Source of the DNA: Lepidodermella squamata
Lineage: Eukaryota > Gastrotricha
Assembly: GCA_047495785.1 (NCBI GenBank)
Contig: JBLDXI010000038.1
Span: forward strand, 682,001-746,000
Direction of reading: 5' to 3'
DNA length: 64,000 bases
Made by a program: the position numbers and the translations under genes. Shown here piece after piece: positions 10,689 to 22,169 of the stretch; positions within the stretch are counted from its first letter, which is position 1; each line of letters opens with the position of its first letter. Under the pieces are notes generated by a model, which worked only from the letters and a program-made list of their open reading frames with translations, was not told the origin of the DNA and did no database searches.

Positions 10689-11855
10689 TTTTAAAGAACC
10701 AATTATTTCGCTTCATTTGGCTTTTTACATGAAAACACACTTTTGGAAAAAAACGTTTACATTGCGAAGTGCACAAATCACAGTAAACAGGGCATGATCC
10801 ACAAATGATGTATACATTCTTAATAATTCTCTTTGGCATAAATCGCATGAGCCTTTTTTGACAGAATGAGAAAATTTCGAATTTGCTAACGGTGTATGAC
10901 TCGAGCTGGGGAATTAAAGAGCGGTTACATAGCGATATGTTTCCTGAACGTTATTTTCCATGCTATTGCATACGGGCTGGATTAAACGTTATGGGCAAGT
11001 TGGCGGTCCTTATTTTCTTATTTTCAGCGAGGAAAGTAGGCCGGCCAACCTGCCACGGACGCAGTTTATCGGTAAAAAAGTTTGCCGCTCGCTCGCTATG
11101 CTCGCTCGCGAACTGCTATACTGTTTCATATTATCAAGTATCGAAAACGCTAGTTTGCGACTTTCATTTTTCCCACAGTTTTTCGCCCCCGATTAGCCTG
11201 AAATAGTCATTTGATTACGAACTTCGAATTTTACTTTTTAACTGTGTTTTGCGAGCGAAGCGAAATTTTTCGAGATTTTGCAGCAAGAATGGCCTGAAAA
11301 TGCTAAAATCTCGAACAATTTCAAAAACAAAAAACAAAATCGAACTTAATTCACCTATAAAAGACTTGAAACTTATCACCTTTTGATGAATAAGTATGTT
11401 ACGAATGAAGTTTCCAACTCAAGTAATACTTATGTTCTGCTCTCAAAGTCGCGAGCAAATTACAAATTAGCATGCGCTATGATTATAGCGAGCGAAGCGA
11501 GCTTAGCTAAAGAGATTTTGCCGTAAATAAGGCTTAAAATAGCCTTTGCCACACTCCTTTTTCGATACAACTACGCCCTACCAGCCAACCTACCAGGGAT
11601 TTCAGCGTCCCTGGCGGGGACGCCTTGACCCTCAAACCTACCAGGTACGCGTCCCTGGTACTACCCTCATCGTCCCTGGCGTCCCTGGTGCTACTTTCCT
11701 CGCTGCTTATTTTTGAGAAGAATCCCGACTTCTCAACTAACCAGATCATTTACTCGCACTCCCAGCACGAAAATTTCTATTCAAAACTGGCAAAAAACTC
11801 ACCCTACTTCTTGGGTTACTAGCCATAGGTATTCAAGTATCTAGGAGATTGTGTA
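10689..11855. other. Non-coding; short GTCCCTGG tandem cluster
   Basis: No gene recognised. Between about 11588 and 11695 the motif GTCCCTGG occurs several times in a short degenerate tandem cluster. Elsewhere only short unassigned open frames occur. Confidence 0.4.
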
Positions 11856-12621
11856 CAGGGTGTGCAAGAAATAATGGCTAGCTATATTTAGCATTGAACT
11901 TTGAACGAGTGACATCCGTTTTACAGGGCACGCGTTTTCTTGCTCGTCTTACTGAATTTACTAAACTTCAATTGTTCAGGTTCAAGGGTTTAAATACTTC
12001 GTCCCTAAAAACGACTGAATAATGGCGAAAAAGTATTGAAGAAACACAATGCCGTCCAGTATGTATCTTTCAACATTTGAAAATTTGTATCACGTGCTGT
12101 CTGGTTAAAGTTCATACTACCGTAAATACCGAATTATAAGAGAGTGCCTTATAATAATTTCAAATGCCCCAAATGTCCTGCCTTGTAAAACGGGTCTGCC
12201 TTTTATTTCGGGTCTGCCTTATATTTATTTTTACCGAGCACGAGAAATTCATTCATCATCATCACCAGTTATAATTTCAACCTCATCGTCACTTTGGGAC
12301 ACCAGGGAGGCGCCTGCGTTCTTTACCTCCTTTGCTGCTAGCGACTGTGAGTAAACAAGGGATTAAATTCCTCACAGGTGGATTAAGTACTGCTTAGCTC
12401 TATCAAGTGCGCGAGATTAAGCTTCTTCCATTTGCACAGCTGACGCTTACTCAAGCCGGAAAATAAGAGGCACGTGCCTTATATTTCGGTTCTGCCTTAT
12501 ATTATTTCAATTGACCTGTGACCTCTGCCCTCAATTCCGGTCCTGCCTTAAATTTAGGTGATGCCTAGTAATTCGGTATTTACGGTATAATTAGATTGGA
12601 TATTATTTCTTGAACACCCTG
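11856..12621. mobile_element. TA-flanked MITE, family M1, copy 2 (carries a nested MITE)
   Basis: Ends are CAGGGTGTGCAAGAAATAAT at 11856 and the complement of CAGGGTGTTCAAGAAATAAT ending at 12621, flanked by TA on each side. Interior sequence matches the copy at 6790-7832 in inverted orientation, except for a 468-bp block that is a separate insertion (12120-12585 plus its duplicated TA). Confidence 0.85.
12120..12585. mobile_element. 466-bp MITE nested in MITE M1
   Basis: Perfect inverted ends CCGTAAATACCGAATTA (12120-12136; complement 12569-12585) with TA on both sides (12118-12119 and 12586-12587). The uninterrupted M1 copy at 6790-7832 gives the empty site, with a single TA at the matching position. 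Internally it has several degenerate direct repeats of the type GGTCTGCCTTATATTT near both ends. No coding capacity. Confidence 0.88.
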
Positions 12622-12974
12622 TACCTAAAAGCGATGGCTTTGTCGTCTAATTGGTGACAGAAACTTTCCACAAAACATGAGCTTGAAGTTGAATTTTTGA
12701 GTGAAAAAAGCTATTTTGGCTGGTCGTGGTTCGAAACTACGACCAATTAGACTATTGCATGATTAATTTGACTTATTAAACATTTTACGTTTGATTTTAC
12801 GATCGTCGAAGTCCTCCTGTTCTTTCCCAAGGGGGATAGCCAATCGGAATGTGGAATAGTTTAGGGCCAGTGGGTCGATTTTCAACCCAACTACCCACAT
12901 TTCTGCCGAATGCCGGAATACCTGTGACAAGCGAAACGAGCTTATCTGACAGTATTTTTTCCGGAATATCTTTT
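12622..12974. other. No gene recognised
   Basis: Short unassigned sequence between two mobile elements; nothing recognisable. Confidence 0.3.
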
Positions 12975-13337
12975 AGCGGAACCAAATTTACAGTGAGCGG
13001 AACCTAATTTGCTGTTGCGGAACCAAATATGCTGTAGCGGAACCAAATTTGCTTTTTGCGGAACCAAAGTCGAAATATGCCAAGAGTCATTTTTTGAATA
13101 TTTCTAAGAATTTCAGGCTAAGCATGAATTCTGAATTGAACACCGCGTCTTATAGAGAATGTTGCGCTGAATTCATTAGTGAATTTTCTAGAATTATTGT
13201 GGCCAATTTCGACCTGCAAATAATATCCAAAAATCACTTTCAGGCTACTAGAAAATTCCAAAATTTGGTTCCGCTAGCAGCAAATTTGGTTCCGCTACAG
13301 CATATTTGGTTCCGCTCACCGTATATTTGGTTCCGCT
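12975..13337. mobile_element. Foldback-type element with tandem-repeat arms
   Basis: The left arm (12975-13070) has five units of a ~21-bp repeat built on GCGGAACCAAATTTGCTGTA. The right arm (13261-13337) has four units of the same repeat in inverted orientation. A ~190-bp spacer separates them. Inverted arms made of short direct repeats are the structure of Foldback elements. No target duplication is clear. Confidence 0.7.
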
Positions 13338-13469
13338 AACAGGAGGATCCTATTTTTTCGAGTGAGAGTCTAATAATTAAAGGCATAATTTTGACGAATA
13401 ATGGTCCCGAATCACTAAAATTTTGATTAAACATCAGTTTCCGAGCAAGGTATGACAATGGTCTCTGCC

Positions 13470-15890
13470 TGCCGTTGAAGATGGCACTGGTGTTAATGAT
13501 CAGAGAATTTTACAGGTTTAATTTTACGGTTCTTAAAAACGGGAAAATAGCGAATTTCCGACTTGTCAAAGGCGAGAGCGATTGGAAATCCACGTTGCTT
13601 ATAAAAAGTGGGAAATGTGTCAATCAACTCGACTTCCATCACACATCGCTCATGGTATTTATTCATAGTAAAAAATCCGAGATGGCTAATCGCAAGCGAA
13701 ATATGGGCACTTTTTGCTTGCTTTCAGTTGCAAAACTATTCTAGCAGGAATTGTATCAACTTCTCGCAAAATTAATTTAGCAAAATTAGCGAGAGTTTCC
13801 ACCCTTAACATTCTATTCTTTATAGGATTATGTACGAAAATGCCACGAAAATGAATCACGATACGAAATGCCATGTATAAACTAACACTTACCTAATCAG
13901 CATCTGCATTATTTTTCTTATCTGCTTAGGTCAGGACTAGGCTCCAGTTGCTTCTTGACTAGATAGGCGGCTTGAAGAGCGGACCCAAGTTTGCGCACAA
14001 TCCTGCGAGTGTCGTTCCAGGCTTTAATGTGGCGATGGAAGAACGTGCGTTGACCAGTGGTGTTTACGTTCCACTGGAAGGCAGTCAGTGCCATTGAACG
14101 CGTTCGGGTGTAGTTCCTAGTGTCCCTCGAGAAAACTTCTATCAGCAAGTTGGCACTTCGCCATTCCGAATTTCGCGAATGAGTTTGATAACGTGGAAGT
14201 TTCTTCGTCCGTGGAGCGAAAGCCACTGAAGGTCCCGAGTAGAGGGTCAACGGGGAACTGATACTTCAGCAGCATGGCTCGGATTTCAGCTCGTTGAGCT
14301 TTATCCAGCATGCCATGGGCAGTTTTTGCCACTCGGCCACTCTGAGCGCGAATTGTACGAATCGACGGGTTGAGTAACAGAAGAGTAACAGAAGAATCCC
14401 AGCCCTTTGACGACTGATACAAGCCGCTTGAATATGACCCAGTTTGTGACAAAATGGCGAAAACGAGCGGCGAAGAGTCTTGCCCAAACGTCTAATCTAG
14501 TAGTATCAGTATAGTCCCCTAGCGGGGCGCACTGCCTCCTCGCATGCTCTCCTCCACTGGTCCCGGTCCCTGGCCAAGACATGAGCCGATCCCCAGCTCA
14601 GCCCCATGCTGCGCAGGTCATTTTCAATGGTGGCCCGCCATGTAGTTTTTGGCCGCCCCACCGCCCGGCTGCCCTGTGGCGTCCACCGAAGGGCAACTCG
14701 GGGAGTGCGCCTGGCATCCATTCGCAGCACATGCCCCAGCCAGCGAAGTCGACGGAGTCTGATCTCGTCCGATAAAGGGCGACATTTGCAAATGCGGTGG
14801 AGCTCCGCATTCGAAACGATCCTCGGCCAGAAGATGCCTTGGATTCGTCGGAGGCATCTGTTGTGGAAGGCATCAAGCCTCCTTACGTCAACCCCCAACT
14901 CCCGCCAGCACTCCGAGCCATATAACAAGACGGCTTTGACAGTGGAATTGTAGATTCGCACCTTGGTCGCCTTGCTCAGCTGTTTCGATCGCCAGACCGC
15001 TTTCAGCGAGGTAAAGACGTGCCCGGCTTTTTTCAGACGAGAGGCGATATCCGCATGAGCTCCGTCAAGGCTGATGACACTGCCAAGGTACGGAAACGCT
15101 TCAATGTCTTCAAGCACCTGATTGTTGATGCTGATCGGCTTCTTGTCGGTTGTCACGATGCGCATGACCTTAGTCTCAGCGATGTTGATTTCGAGACCGA
15201 TCGTTGCCGCGATTTTTTGCAGCCTCGTCGTCTTCGCCTGCAGATGTTGGGCGCGGGTTGCCAGCAAAGCCAGATCGTCGGCGAAGTCTAGGTCATGGAG
15301 CTGCGTAAACATCATCCACCTGATCCCGTCATGCTGATCTTTGGTGACCGCACGCATCACGAAATCAATCGCGACGCAAAACAAGATCGGTGACAGGATG
15401 CAGCCCTGCCTGACACCGGAATTGACTGAAAAACTCTCGCTCTCCACTCCAGCCTCCATCAGTAAAATTGATGCTGATACCTTGCCGCGGTTTGGGGGCT
15501 TCGTCTCGACGACCCGAAGGGCTATGCCGATGGTTCAACCGATGCGGAGAGGCCGACGGATAGAGACCAACTAACATCAGCGACCCGTCCTCTGGGTTTG
15601 GAGGTTGTGCGCTCGCCCAACGAGCAGCCGCAGAAAAACCCTATTGTTTTCGAAACCTCAAACGTCTAATCTAATGAAACAGAAAGCTTAAGCTAGGACA
15701 ATTCAATAAAAAATAACAAATTACCCGTCATGCACAGAGACAGGCGGATGGCGGACCGGGCAATGGGTAAAATCGAAAAGTAAAATTTGTTCTAAAAAAC
15801 AAAAAAAAGTAAAAAATAGTTACAGAGCGCCACATCTAAGCTTTCAACTAAGAGGCAACGAACTAAGGAACTAAGAGGTCATCATCTGAT
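13470..15890 (-). mobile_element. Retroelement-like repeat, family R, copy 1 (interrupted)
   Basis: Sequence shared with 29060-30930 and 40690-41930. The minus strand near 13918-14452 reads short frames including KTAHGMLDKAQRAEIRAMLL and RTFFHRHIKAWNDTRR. I do not recognise the first; the second resembles the C-terminal tail of LINE RT proteins. The other copies carry gag-like and retropepsin-like pieces, so the family is a degenerate retroelement of unclear class. A LINE (14500-15658) interrupts this copy; the repeat resumes at 15674. Confidence 0.5.
14500..15658 (-). mobile_element. 5'-truncated LINE with 15-bp target duplication
   Basis: A minus-strand ORF (14506-15459, 317 residues) starts inside the RT domain: SGVRQGCILSPILFC, then the catalytic LDFADDLALLA, then FPYLGSVIS. 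It continues into the usual C-terminal tail: YGSECW, RLRRLRWLGHVLRM, and a final DRDQWRRACEEA. Its reading frame is open throughout, so the copy is young or well preserved. The insertion is flanked by the 15-bp direct repeat CAAACGTCTAATCTA (14485-14499 and 15659-15673). The 3' end, at low coordinates, has a short GATACTACTA-like tail. Endonuclease and the N-terminal half of RT are missing, the usual result of incomplete reverse transcription. Confidence 0.9.
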
Positions 15891-16037
15891 AGAATTTTTT
15901 GTATAACTTGGTATCATCTGCGAAGCATTTCGCGATATAATTCAAAATCACATCATCTAGGTTCAGAGTATAAATAAGAAACATACCCTAGACTTTGATG
16001 AATGAAAATTACACTTTGATAAAACTAGCTTTAAAAA

Positions 16038-16148
16038 GGGGCACCTCAGCTCCCCTGGGGAAAACTTAGCTGGCAGCTTTTTGAAGACCTTGTGAACGGC
16101 CTCCCAAAAAGCTACCAGCCAGCTTTCCCCAGGGGGCCGAGGTGCCCC
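16038..16148. mobile_element. Hairpin MITE (111 bp) with 10-bp direct repeats
   Basis: Two arms of about 45 nt pair almost completely: GGGGCACCTCAGCTCCCCTG at 16038 against the complement ending at 16148, with GCTTTTTG/CAAAAAGC near the loop. The hairpin is flanked by the direct repeat AAACTAGCTT (16022-16031, 16155-16164), consistent with a target duplication. A transcript would fold into a long hairpin. Confidence 0.75.
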
Positions 16149-16164
16149 TCCAATAAACTAGCTT

Positions 16165-17240
16165 CATCGCAGTAAACTACTGGAGCGTAAAACGGGCAGA
16201 ATAACTAACCAGCGGTAATGCGTAATCTTCAATCAAAAAGCAATCACCACCTTTTTTAGTGAGATGCGGCAAAGAAATAGCTTTGATTTGCATATGCGCG
16301 ACAGTTTTTACTGCGAAGGACCATCAACAGTACAGCAATTTTAGCGCTAAGAGATCGCTCCCAGCTCTTGTTGCTAGTTTTTTTTTGTCAAATCGCACGC
16401 GCGCAAAGCTTTTTTTGCACACACAAGCAAGTGTGCATATGCAAATCATTGACCAGGAAGTAACGTAACCCATCGTAGCATGGGACCTTAATCAAAAAGT
16501 GTCACTTAAACTTTGGTAATTTCGAAAACTCTCCCCGTACTTATGACTCAACACAAAAGAAACTACCGAGGCCGGCCCACATGCTCGCTCCGCTCGCATG
16601 GTAATGGGGGCAAAGTATTGTCTTGTTGGTTGAGTGATCAGCTATCAGCTGAAATCTCTGACTTAGCGTGTGTTCTCGAAGAGCTGCGCAGCAAAAAAAA
16701 ATCGATAATAATATGATTCATCCACTTATCAAAGTGTAATTTACACAGCCATCAAAGTGTAATTTTCTATCTATCAAAGTGTAATAAACCTCTATGATTA
16801 GTCCCATGACAGAATCCAGCGGAAAACCAGAAGGAGCGTCTGCTCAATCAGAACGCACATTGCTCACTGCCTCAAGGAAGCTGAGACCAGTCAGTCGTCA
16901 TGAACCAACCATAAAGTTCGCCGCAGACGTCTATTTCTAACATTTTTGAAGAAGGATATCATGCGGAACCGTGTCGAAAGCCTTTGGCCTTTGACAAATC
17001 AAACTACATTAAATCAACAGTCTCGGCATCGTCAAAAGCAAGTATCCAATCATTCACACAACATTACTAGAAAGATCTTTGCGACTAAACACGAGTTGGT
17101 TTGGCGGAGTCAGATTGTTTTCACGAAGATTCCAATGAACGCGCTCTGTTGTAAAAGTCACAGATAGCAGCTGGAAAGCAATCATTCACAAACTTATAGC
17201 GCGTCTTATTGTTGTAGGAGTTTTTGTTATATGCTCCAAA
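16165..17240. other. No gene recognised
   Basis: Only short unassigned open frames. The stretch near 16838-16871 (CAATCAGAACGCACATTG) recurs at 22297-22330, at the 3' side of the R2-like element, so a piece of that family's 3' region may be present. Confidence 0.4.
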
Positions 17241-17242
17241 GA

Positions 17243-17905
17243 AAATGATTTTATTTATTTATTTATTTATTTAAGAGCACAAATCCCAAAGTTGAGAGCT
17301 CATAGAAAAGAAAGTTTGCTTGAAGTAAAAATTAGTAGCAGATTATCTTGTCAATTCGGTCCGTTTCAGCATCAGTATATCCAACAAAGATTCAACAATT
17401 ATAATTTTTTCAGATTAGGTTTAGATAAAAAATATTTATAAACAAGTTGACGGCAAGAAAAGGCATCGTAACATATTTTGAAACCACAATCACATCTTGG
17501 CGGTAGGTTAGTGTAGTTCATAATGTCGATTGGGCGATGATGAGGGCAGTGAAAATATAAAGGTAGAGTGTTGAACAGACTAGGACCGGTGAAGCTAAGA
17601 GAGGCCTGACCGTAGTCCAGACGCATACGCGGTATTTTGAATGAGAGCTGGGAGTAACGAGTGCGAGACGGAGGCTTCAGTACAAAAATAGATTTGATGG
17701 ACACAGGCGCGTCGCCGACAACACAACGGTAATGAGAGTAGCAATGTGTACATTACGCTTGCCTTGTAGGTCGAGCCATTCTAATTCGTCACGAAGAGGA
17801 GAGGCGTCAGCGGAATCAGAAGCATTCATAATTATTCTCACTGCTTTGTCCTGAAGAGATTGCAATCGTTTCAAAGATGTGTCACAAGCTTCACATTTCG
17901 TAATG
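17243..17905 (-). mobile_element. LINE 3' end with (AAAT)n tail
   Basis: The minus strand at 17677-17874 reads LQSLQDKAVRIIMNA then ELEWLDLQGKR. At 17399-17704 it reads RTRYSQLSFKIPRMRLDYGQ then FTGPSLFNTLP. These are the two conserved C-terminal patterns of CR1/Jockey-like LINE proteins. The tail is the ATTT/AAAT microsatellite at 17243-17273, typical of a LINE 3' terminus. The RT core is absent from the surrounding sequence. Confidence 0.75.
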
Positions 17906-18327
17906 ATACGTAAATCATTGGTTTTGTGAGCATCATTATCATCATGATAATAAGTGAAACTAAGGGGAAATGGCTGAAAGAGATTTACGTTAGAGTAAAA
18001 AGAACCTCAAGAGCGATCGGATATGATTGGATCATCAAATCTTTCTTTCTGATTTCTCTATGCTGTTTGATATGCCGCCCTAGTCGAACAGTATTCTGAG
18101 CTTTCCGTCGGCATCAGTCCAGTACTCTTAAGGTTCTCATAGACCTTGCATCGTTGGTTTCTCTGACGGCGCAATTCACCTGTCATCCATGGAACATGTT
18201 ACACACTTCGCTGTTTCTTTTGCGGGGCGCAAACAGATCGAAATCCAAGTGAAGTCTCAGAAGTCGCATGAAGCAAATATCAACCGATCGAAAAATTGAA
18301 TACTTGAGTAAAAGAAGGCGACGAAGA
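17906..18327. other. No gene recognised
   Basis: No coding or repeat signal recognised. Confidence 0.3.
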
Positions 18328-18470
18328 CTAGTCACAGAGCGATTGATAACAAATTGTCGACAACGAAAGGCCTAAATAGTCGACCGATTCACTGGCGACG
18401 ACAGATACAACTGCGCCCATGTCGACCAGCACGAAACAGAACAAATACGGTGCGACAGTAACATTGGTGT
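18328..18470 (-). mobile_element. Retropepsin-like fragment
   Basis: The minus strand reads FCFVLVDMGAVVSVVASESV then DYLGLSL. This fits an LTR-retrotransposon aspartic protease with the D-T-G-A active site changed to D-M-G-A. It is short and isolated, and no gag or RT is attached. Confidence 0.4.
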
Positions 18471-18485
18471 ATAGGTTATCGAGCT

Positions 18486-18818
18486 GGTTGTGTGCGAAAA
18501 GAGCAAGCGAAATAAGAGCAATGACATAAGAGCTAAACGAAATAAGAGCAACGAGATAAGACTTGTTTTTTTTCGTTGAACAGACAAGTGAATCTCGACC
18601 CTTTAAGTAGCTCGAATTGCTGTTTAACCGCTCCACTAATCACTTGATAATGATGAGGAAAAATATATGATCGCGTGCCATTATTTTTTTGTGATTTATC
18701 ATTAATAATTGCTCTTTCGTCGTTCTGCTCTTATCTCGTTGCTCTTATTTCGTTTTGCTCTTATGTCATTGCTCTCATATCATTGCTCTTATATCGCTTG
18801 CTCTTTTCGCACACAACC
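18486..18818. repeat. Long inverted repeat built on AATAAGAGCAA units
   Basis: The left arm (18486-18560) and the right arm (about 18731-18818) are inverted copies. Both read GGTTGTGTGCGAAAAGAGCA from the outside inward, followed by repeated AATAAGAGCAA-type units. The right arm has one extra unit. The spacer is about 170 bp. No coding function is apparent. Confidence 0.75.
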
Positions 18819-18828
18819 ATCGAGCTGT

Positions 18829-19826
18829 GTGTACAACAAAACATTCAGCAATACATGATAATTTGATACTATTACTGTTGTTACTGTTACTCTAACTGTA
18901 ACTATATGTGCACATTTCAAAGGTAGATTCTTGATTTCAAGCAGCACGAAGCACAAATACGTCTCACGAGCAAATATTCATTGTGTTGAACTTCATCACA
19001 ATTGCATGGTAGTCGAGCGTTTTTGATATATAAAATAAATCCGAGAACTTCGCATCAACAATATTATGGCAAAATTAGTGATACAAACGCGCATTTCCAG
19101 AGTGGGCATACAACAATATCTGCAGTATATTCTCATAAGAGGTTGAGCTACGATTTAATAGCCTCTTAGTAAAGCGAGATTGCACTGACCACTGACTAAA
19201 GTTCCTCAATATCTTCTAGGAGATAGGCTACAGTAAGACAGTAGTCGAGGTGTCACAGTGTTGTAATTTGTGTAAGCCTGAAGCGCAACGACGTGGAAGC
19301 TCTTTCGATCATGCAGCTTGACACAAACTTTGAAATCACGGATAATAGTAACGCGATTGCAATGCCTTTGACAGGTCAATATATAGAACAATCACATTTA
19401 GCATTCACTTATTTCCACATATATCCCCCGCCATATCGAGACATCTCACCCTGTACAAAGAGTTACAAGAAAGTAGCAACAGGTATAGACCGATAACGCG
19501 CAAGTTTCTCAATGAGAATCGCTGACGGATTGTAAGGCCCACCACAGGCTTTTCTTTCATTCCAACAAAGGTTACCAAATATTCAACAAGCAAACTGTTC
19601 TTTGTTATATACAACAGCAAATTATTATCTGAAAACTTCTGGTATTCATCGATTCATTTTCACACACAGGTATAGCAGGTCGGGAATTAAATCGAAACCA
19701 GCAGTAGTTAGAAAGATCCCCAATCTTGCTATTTGACAATATACGCTCATCATACGCTATGCTGTAATCATACTCATCCGGTTTTCAGCGTCGTAAAGGC
19801 AACTAGCGGTTTTGTGGCGAGCATAA
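18829..19826 (-). mobile_element. 1-kb interspersed repeat with LINE RT tail, copy 2
   Basis: Second copy of the repeat at 7886-8912, similar along its whole length with small indels. Its left end abuts the inverted repeat at 18486-18818. Its right end lies inside the protease frame of the Gypsy-like copy at 19800-21361, whose reading changes after DGRL. It therefore appears to be inserted in that element. Confidence 0.65.
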
Positions 19827-22100
19827 GACGGCCATCGGCAATGCGCATGACGACCTTGTGTACCAGCGGCTGAATAGGTAGAGCGACAAAGGTGCACAGT
19901 TCCGGCGTGACGATGGTCGCATTAGCGCCGGTGTCCAACAGGCCCGAGACGGCGTGTTCAGCAATGGTGAAGACGCAGCAAGCGTCCAGGGCGGCGGATA
20001 AGGTGGCCATCGCAGCATCAGGAGGGCAGGAACGGGCGGCCACCTGGCCCGTCTGCCCTTCTAGTTTGACTGGGGTAAAGGTCGCCTTAACCTGGACCGC
20101 CATCCTGGGGCAAACGAAGTCTCGGAAGCTGTGGTCCGCCGCGCCGCCGCAACGCCAGCAAACTTTGAGCTGGTGGAAATAGGCCACGGCGGTCGCCGGG
20201 GGCCGTTGCGTTGTGCCGGCGGCCGGCCATTTGGACGCAAAGGCGGCGGTTGCGAACTGGGCGGTCGTTGTTGGAACGCCTGCATGCCGTAGCCATCGGC
20301 TGTGCCAGGTTGATGAGCGAACTGGGGCGGCTGCTGTAACGCCTGTATAGCCGGATGTTGGGCGTGCGCAGCCGGCTCGTGATAGGGCTGACCGGCGAAC
20401 TGTTGTTGTGCGTGCGGTAGCCGCTGTTGTTACTGGCGCTGCGAAGGCTGGTTTGCGCCCTTGCGCCGAGGCGGCCTCGTTACATTCTCGCTGGGCGCCA
20501 CTTCGACCGGCGCGATGGTGATGGCCAGCTTCGACTTTGTCTTCGTATCGTCGGCGCGTTTGAGTCGCAACTCGGCTCGTTCGACGGCTGCGGCCCAGTT
20601 GACCAGTACCGGTATTCGCGGCGGGTAACCAAAGTCCGCCTTAAACTCCTCGTACCGTTGAAGAGCTCGGTTCAGGGGTTCGCCGGGACGAAGCCCATCG
20701 ATGAAAAGCTGAGCGACTAACTCGTCGACGGCTTCCTCTGGGAGTTCCGGGTGGGTTTGCTTCATGTGGCGCCGGCACGTGTCGCCGAAGATAACAACCG
20801 ATTCGTCGGCGCCCTGTTTCGGCCGTTCCTCCAGGGCCGTAGACGGGACGCGCCGTTGAAGCTCCTTGAATAACTGGACGATGGTCACTGGCACCCGAGA
20901 TGCAGCGAGAAGGCTACTCGGGGCCGCCTTGCACTCCTCGTTTAGTAGCCCGTTAGATTGCTTGATGACCTCCGGGGTCGATTCCGGGTTCAGATCCTTC
21001 AGGGTCTCGCGGCATCGGGCCGCGAAAGTGAGATGCGGCACGATGGTTGGATAACGTTCACGCACTGCTTCTCGAGCAGGTCCTTCAGCTCGATAGGTGC
21101 CGCCAATGCTGACGCGATGCTAGACGGGGCGAAGTTTATCCGCGACGACGGGACGGCTGCGGTCGTGGGCGAGTCAAAGGCCGAGTCATATCGGGTTGAA
21201 GATCTGTATTTCAGTGAACTGGAGCGCGGCCACTGAGGTGAAGGGTCGCGATATTGCCGAGCTAACGGGTCAATGGCAAGCATCCGCCCTAGAAGCTCGC
21301 GGTCTAGGGCCTCATCTTCCTTTCGTTCCTGAAGATCCAGGAGGCGATGGTAGCGCTGCACCTGGTAGTCGCGCTCCGGGTCTGAATAGGGCTTCGATGG
21401 CCGTTAGCTCCCCGACTAGGAATCGCAGTAGGCTTCGAATTCGTCAGGAGGCAAGGTCGACATAGCTTTGCCCTGTACAAAGCAAATGTTCAAAGGAGCG
21501 TTAAAAGGAATCAAGCGGATCGGCATACCGGGTTCTGACAATGAAAAGTCGAGGCGGCAGAGGCAGACAAAAGATCGGTAAGCACGTCCTGATGATAAAA
21601 TATTTTATGACGGAGAATACAAAAATAAGGTTTGGAACATACCGATTACGTGATAGGCGACGGGAGCGGGCGGTGTATGTAAGTTGTGCTTGGGTCTAAC
21701 TTACAGAAGGCATGAACAGGTGAACATACCAAAGTAATTACCGATGCCGCTGGACAGGAAGGCAGTGCGAAGGCGCGGACCGACGCAAGGAATAACCAAT
21801 ATATATATATATATAAATGTTCTAGTAACGAAAAGGTGAGATTCAAATAAGGTTTTTCAGGGCGATCTGACGGCAAGGTGGGTAAGTTGAAATTCGTGAA
21901 ATTACTATAAAAAAATGATAAGAGAGGGGCAGCGCACGCGACCGCGAATCGCTTGTTCAATGGAGCGTGGCGGGACTACAACCTGTCACCGCCACATGGA
22001 CCTCAACTCTTAAATAAATAAATAAATAATGAATAATTTTGAATTGAGTTAAAACCCAGTCAACATTACTGGTGCTATTCTTGGGCTGAATGCTGAGATA
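19800..22100 (-). mobile_element. Gypsy-like retroelement G1, copy 1 (gag and protease)
   Basis: Minus-strand frames in order are gag (21361 down to 20430), a zinc knuckle near 20165 (CWRCGGAADHSFRDFVC) and retropepsin near 19900-20000 (SGLLDTGANATIVTPELCTF). The gag frame is broken near 21000. Polymerase, RNase H and integrase are absent. The protease is cut at DGRL by the 1-kb repeat. The region 21460-22100 on its 5' side is also shared with copy 2 (37230-37890), up to and including the start of a TACCGTA-type inverted end at 22093. This is a dead copy of an LTR-class element; intact LTRs could not be delimited. Confidence 0.8.
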
Positions 22101-22169
22101 CCGTAGTTTATCGAATAATATCCAACCTCGAATAAAAGCGTGTCGAAGTATAAATATCTGCCAGCCATG

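Noticed and set aside
21646-21960. Minus-strand frame with hydrophobic and (TA)n-encoded residues
   Set aside because: It runs through a TATATA microsatellite in the non-coding 5' part of the G1 retroelement.
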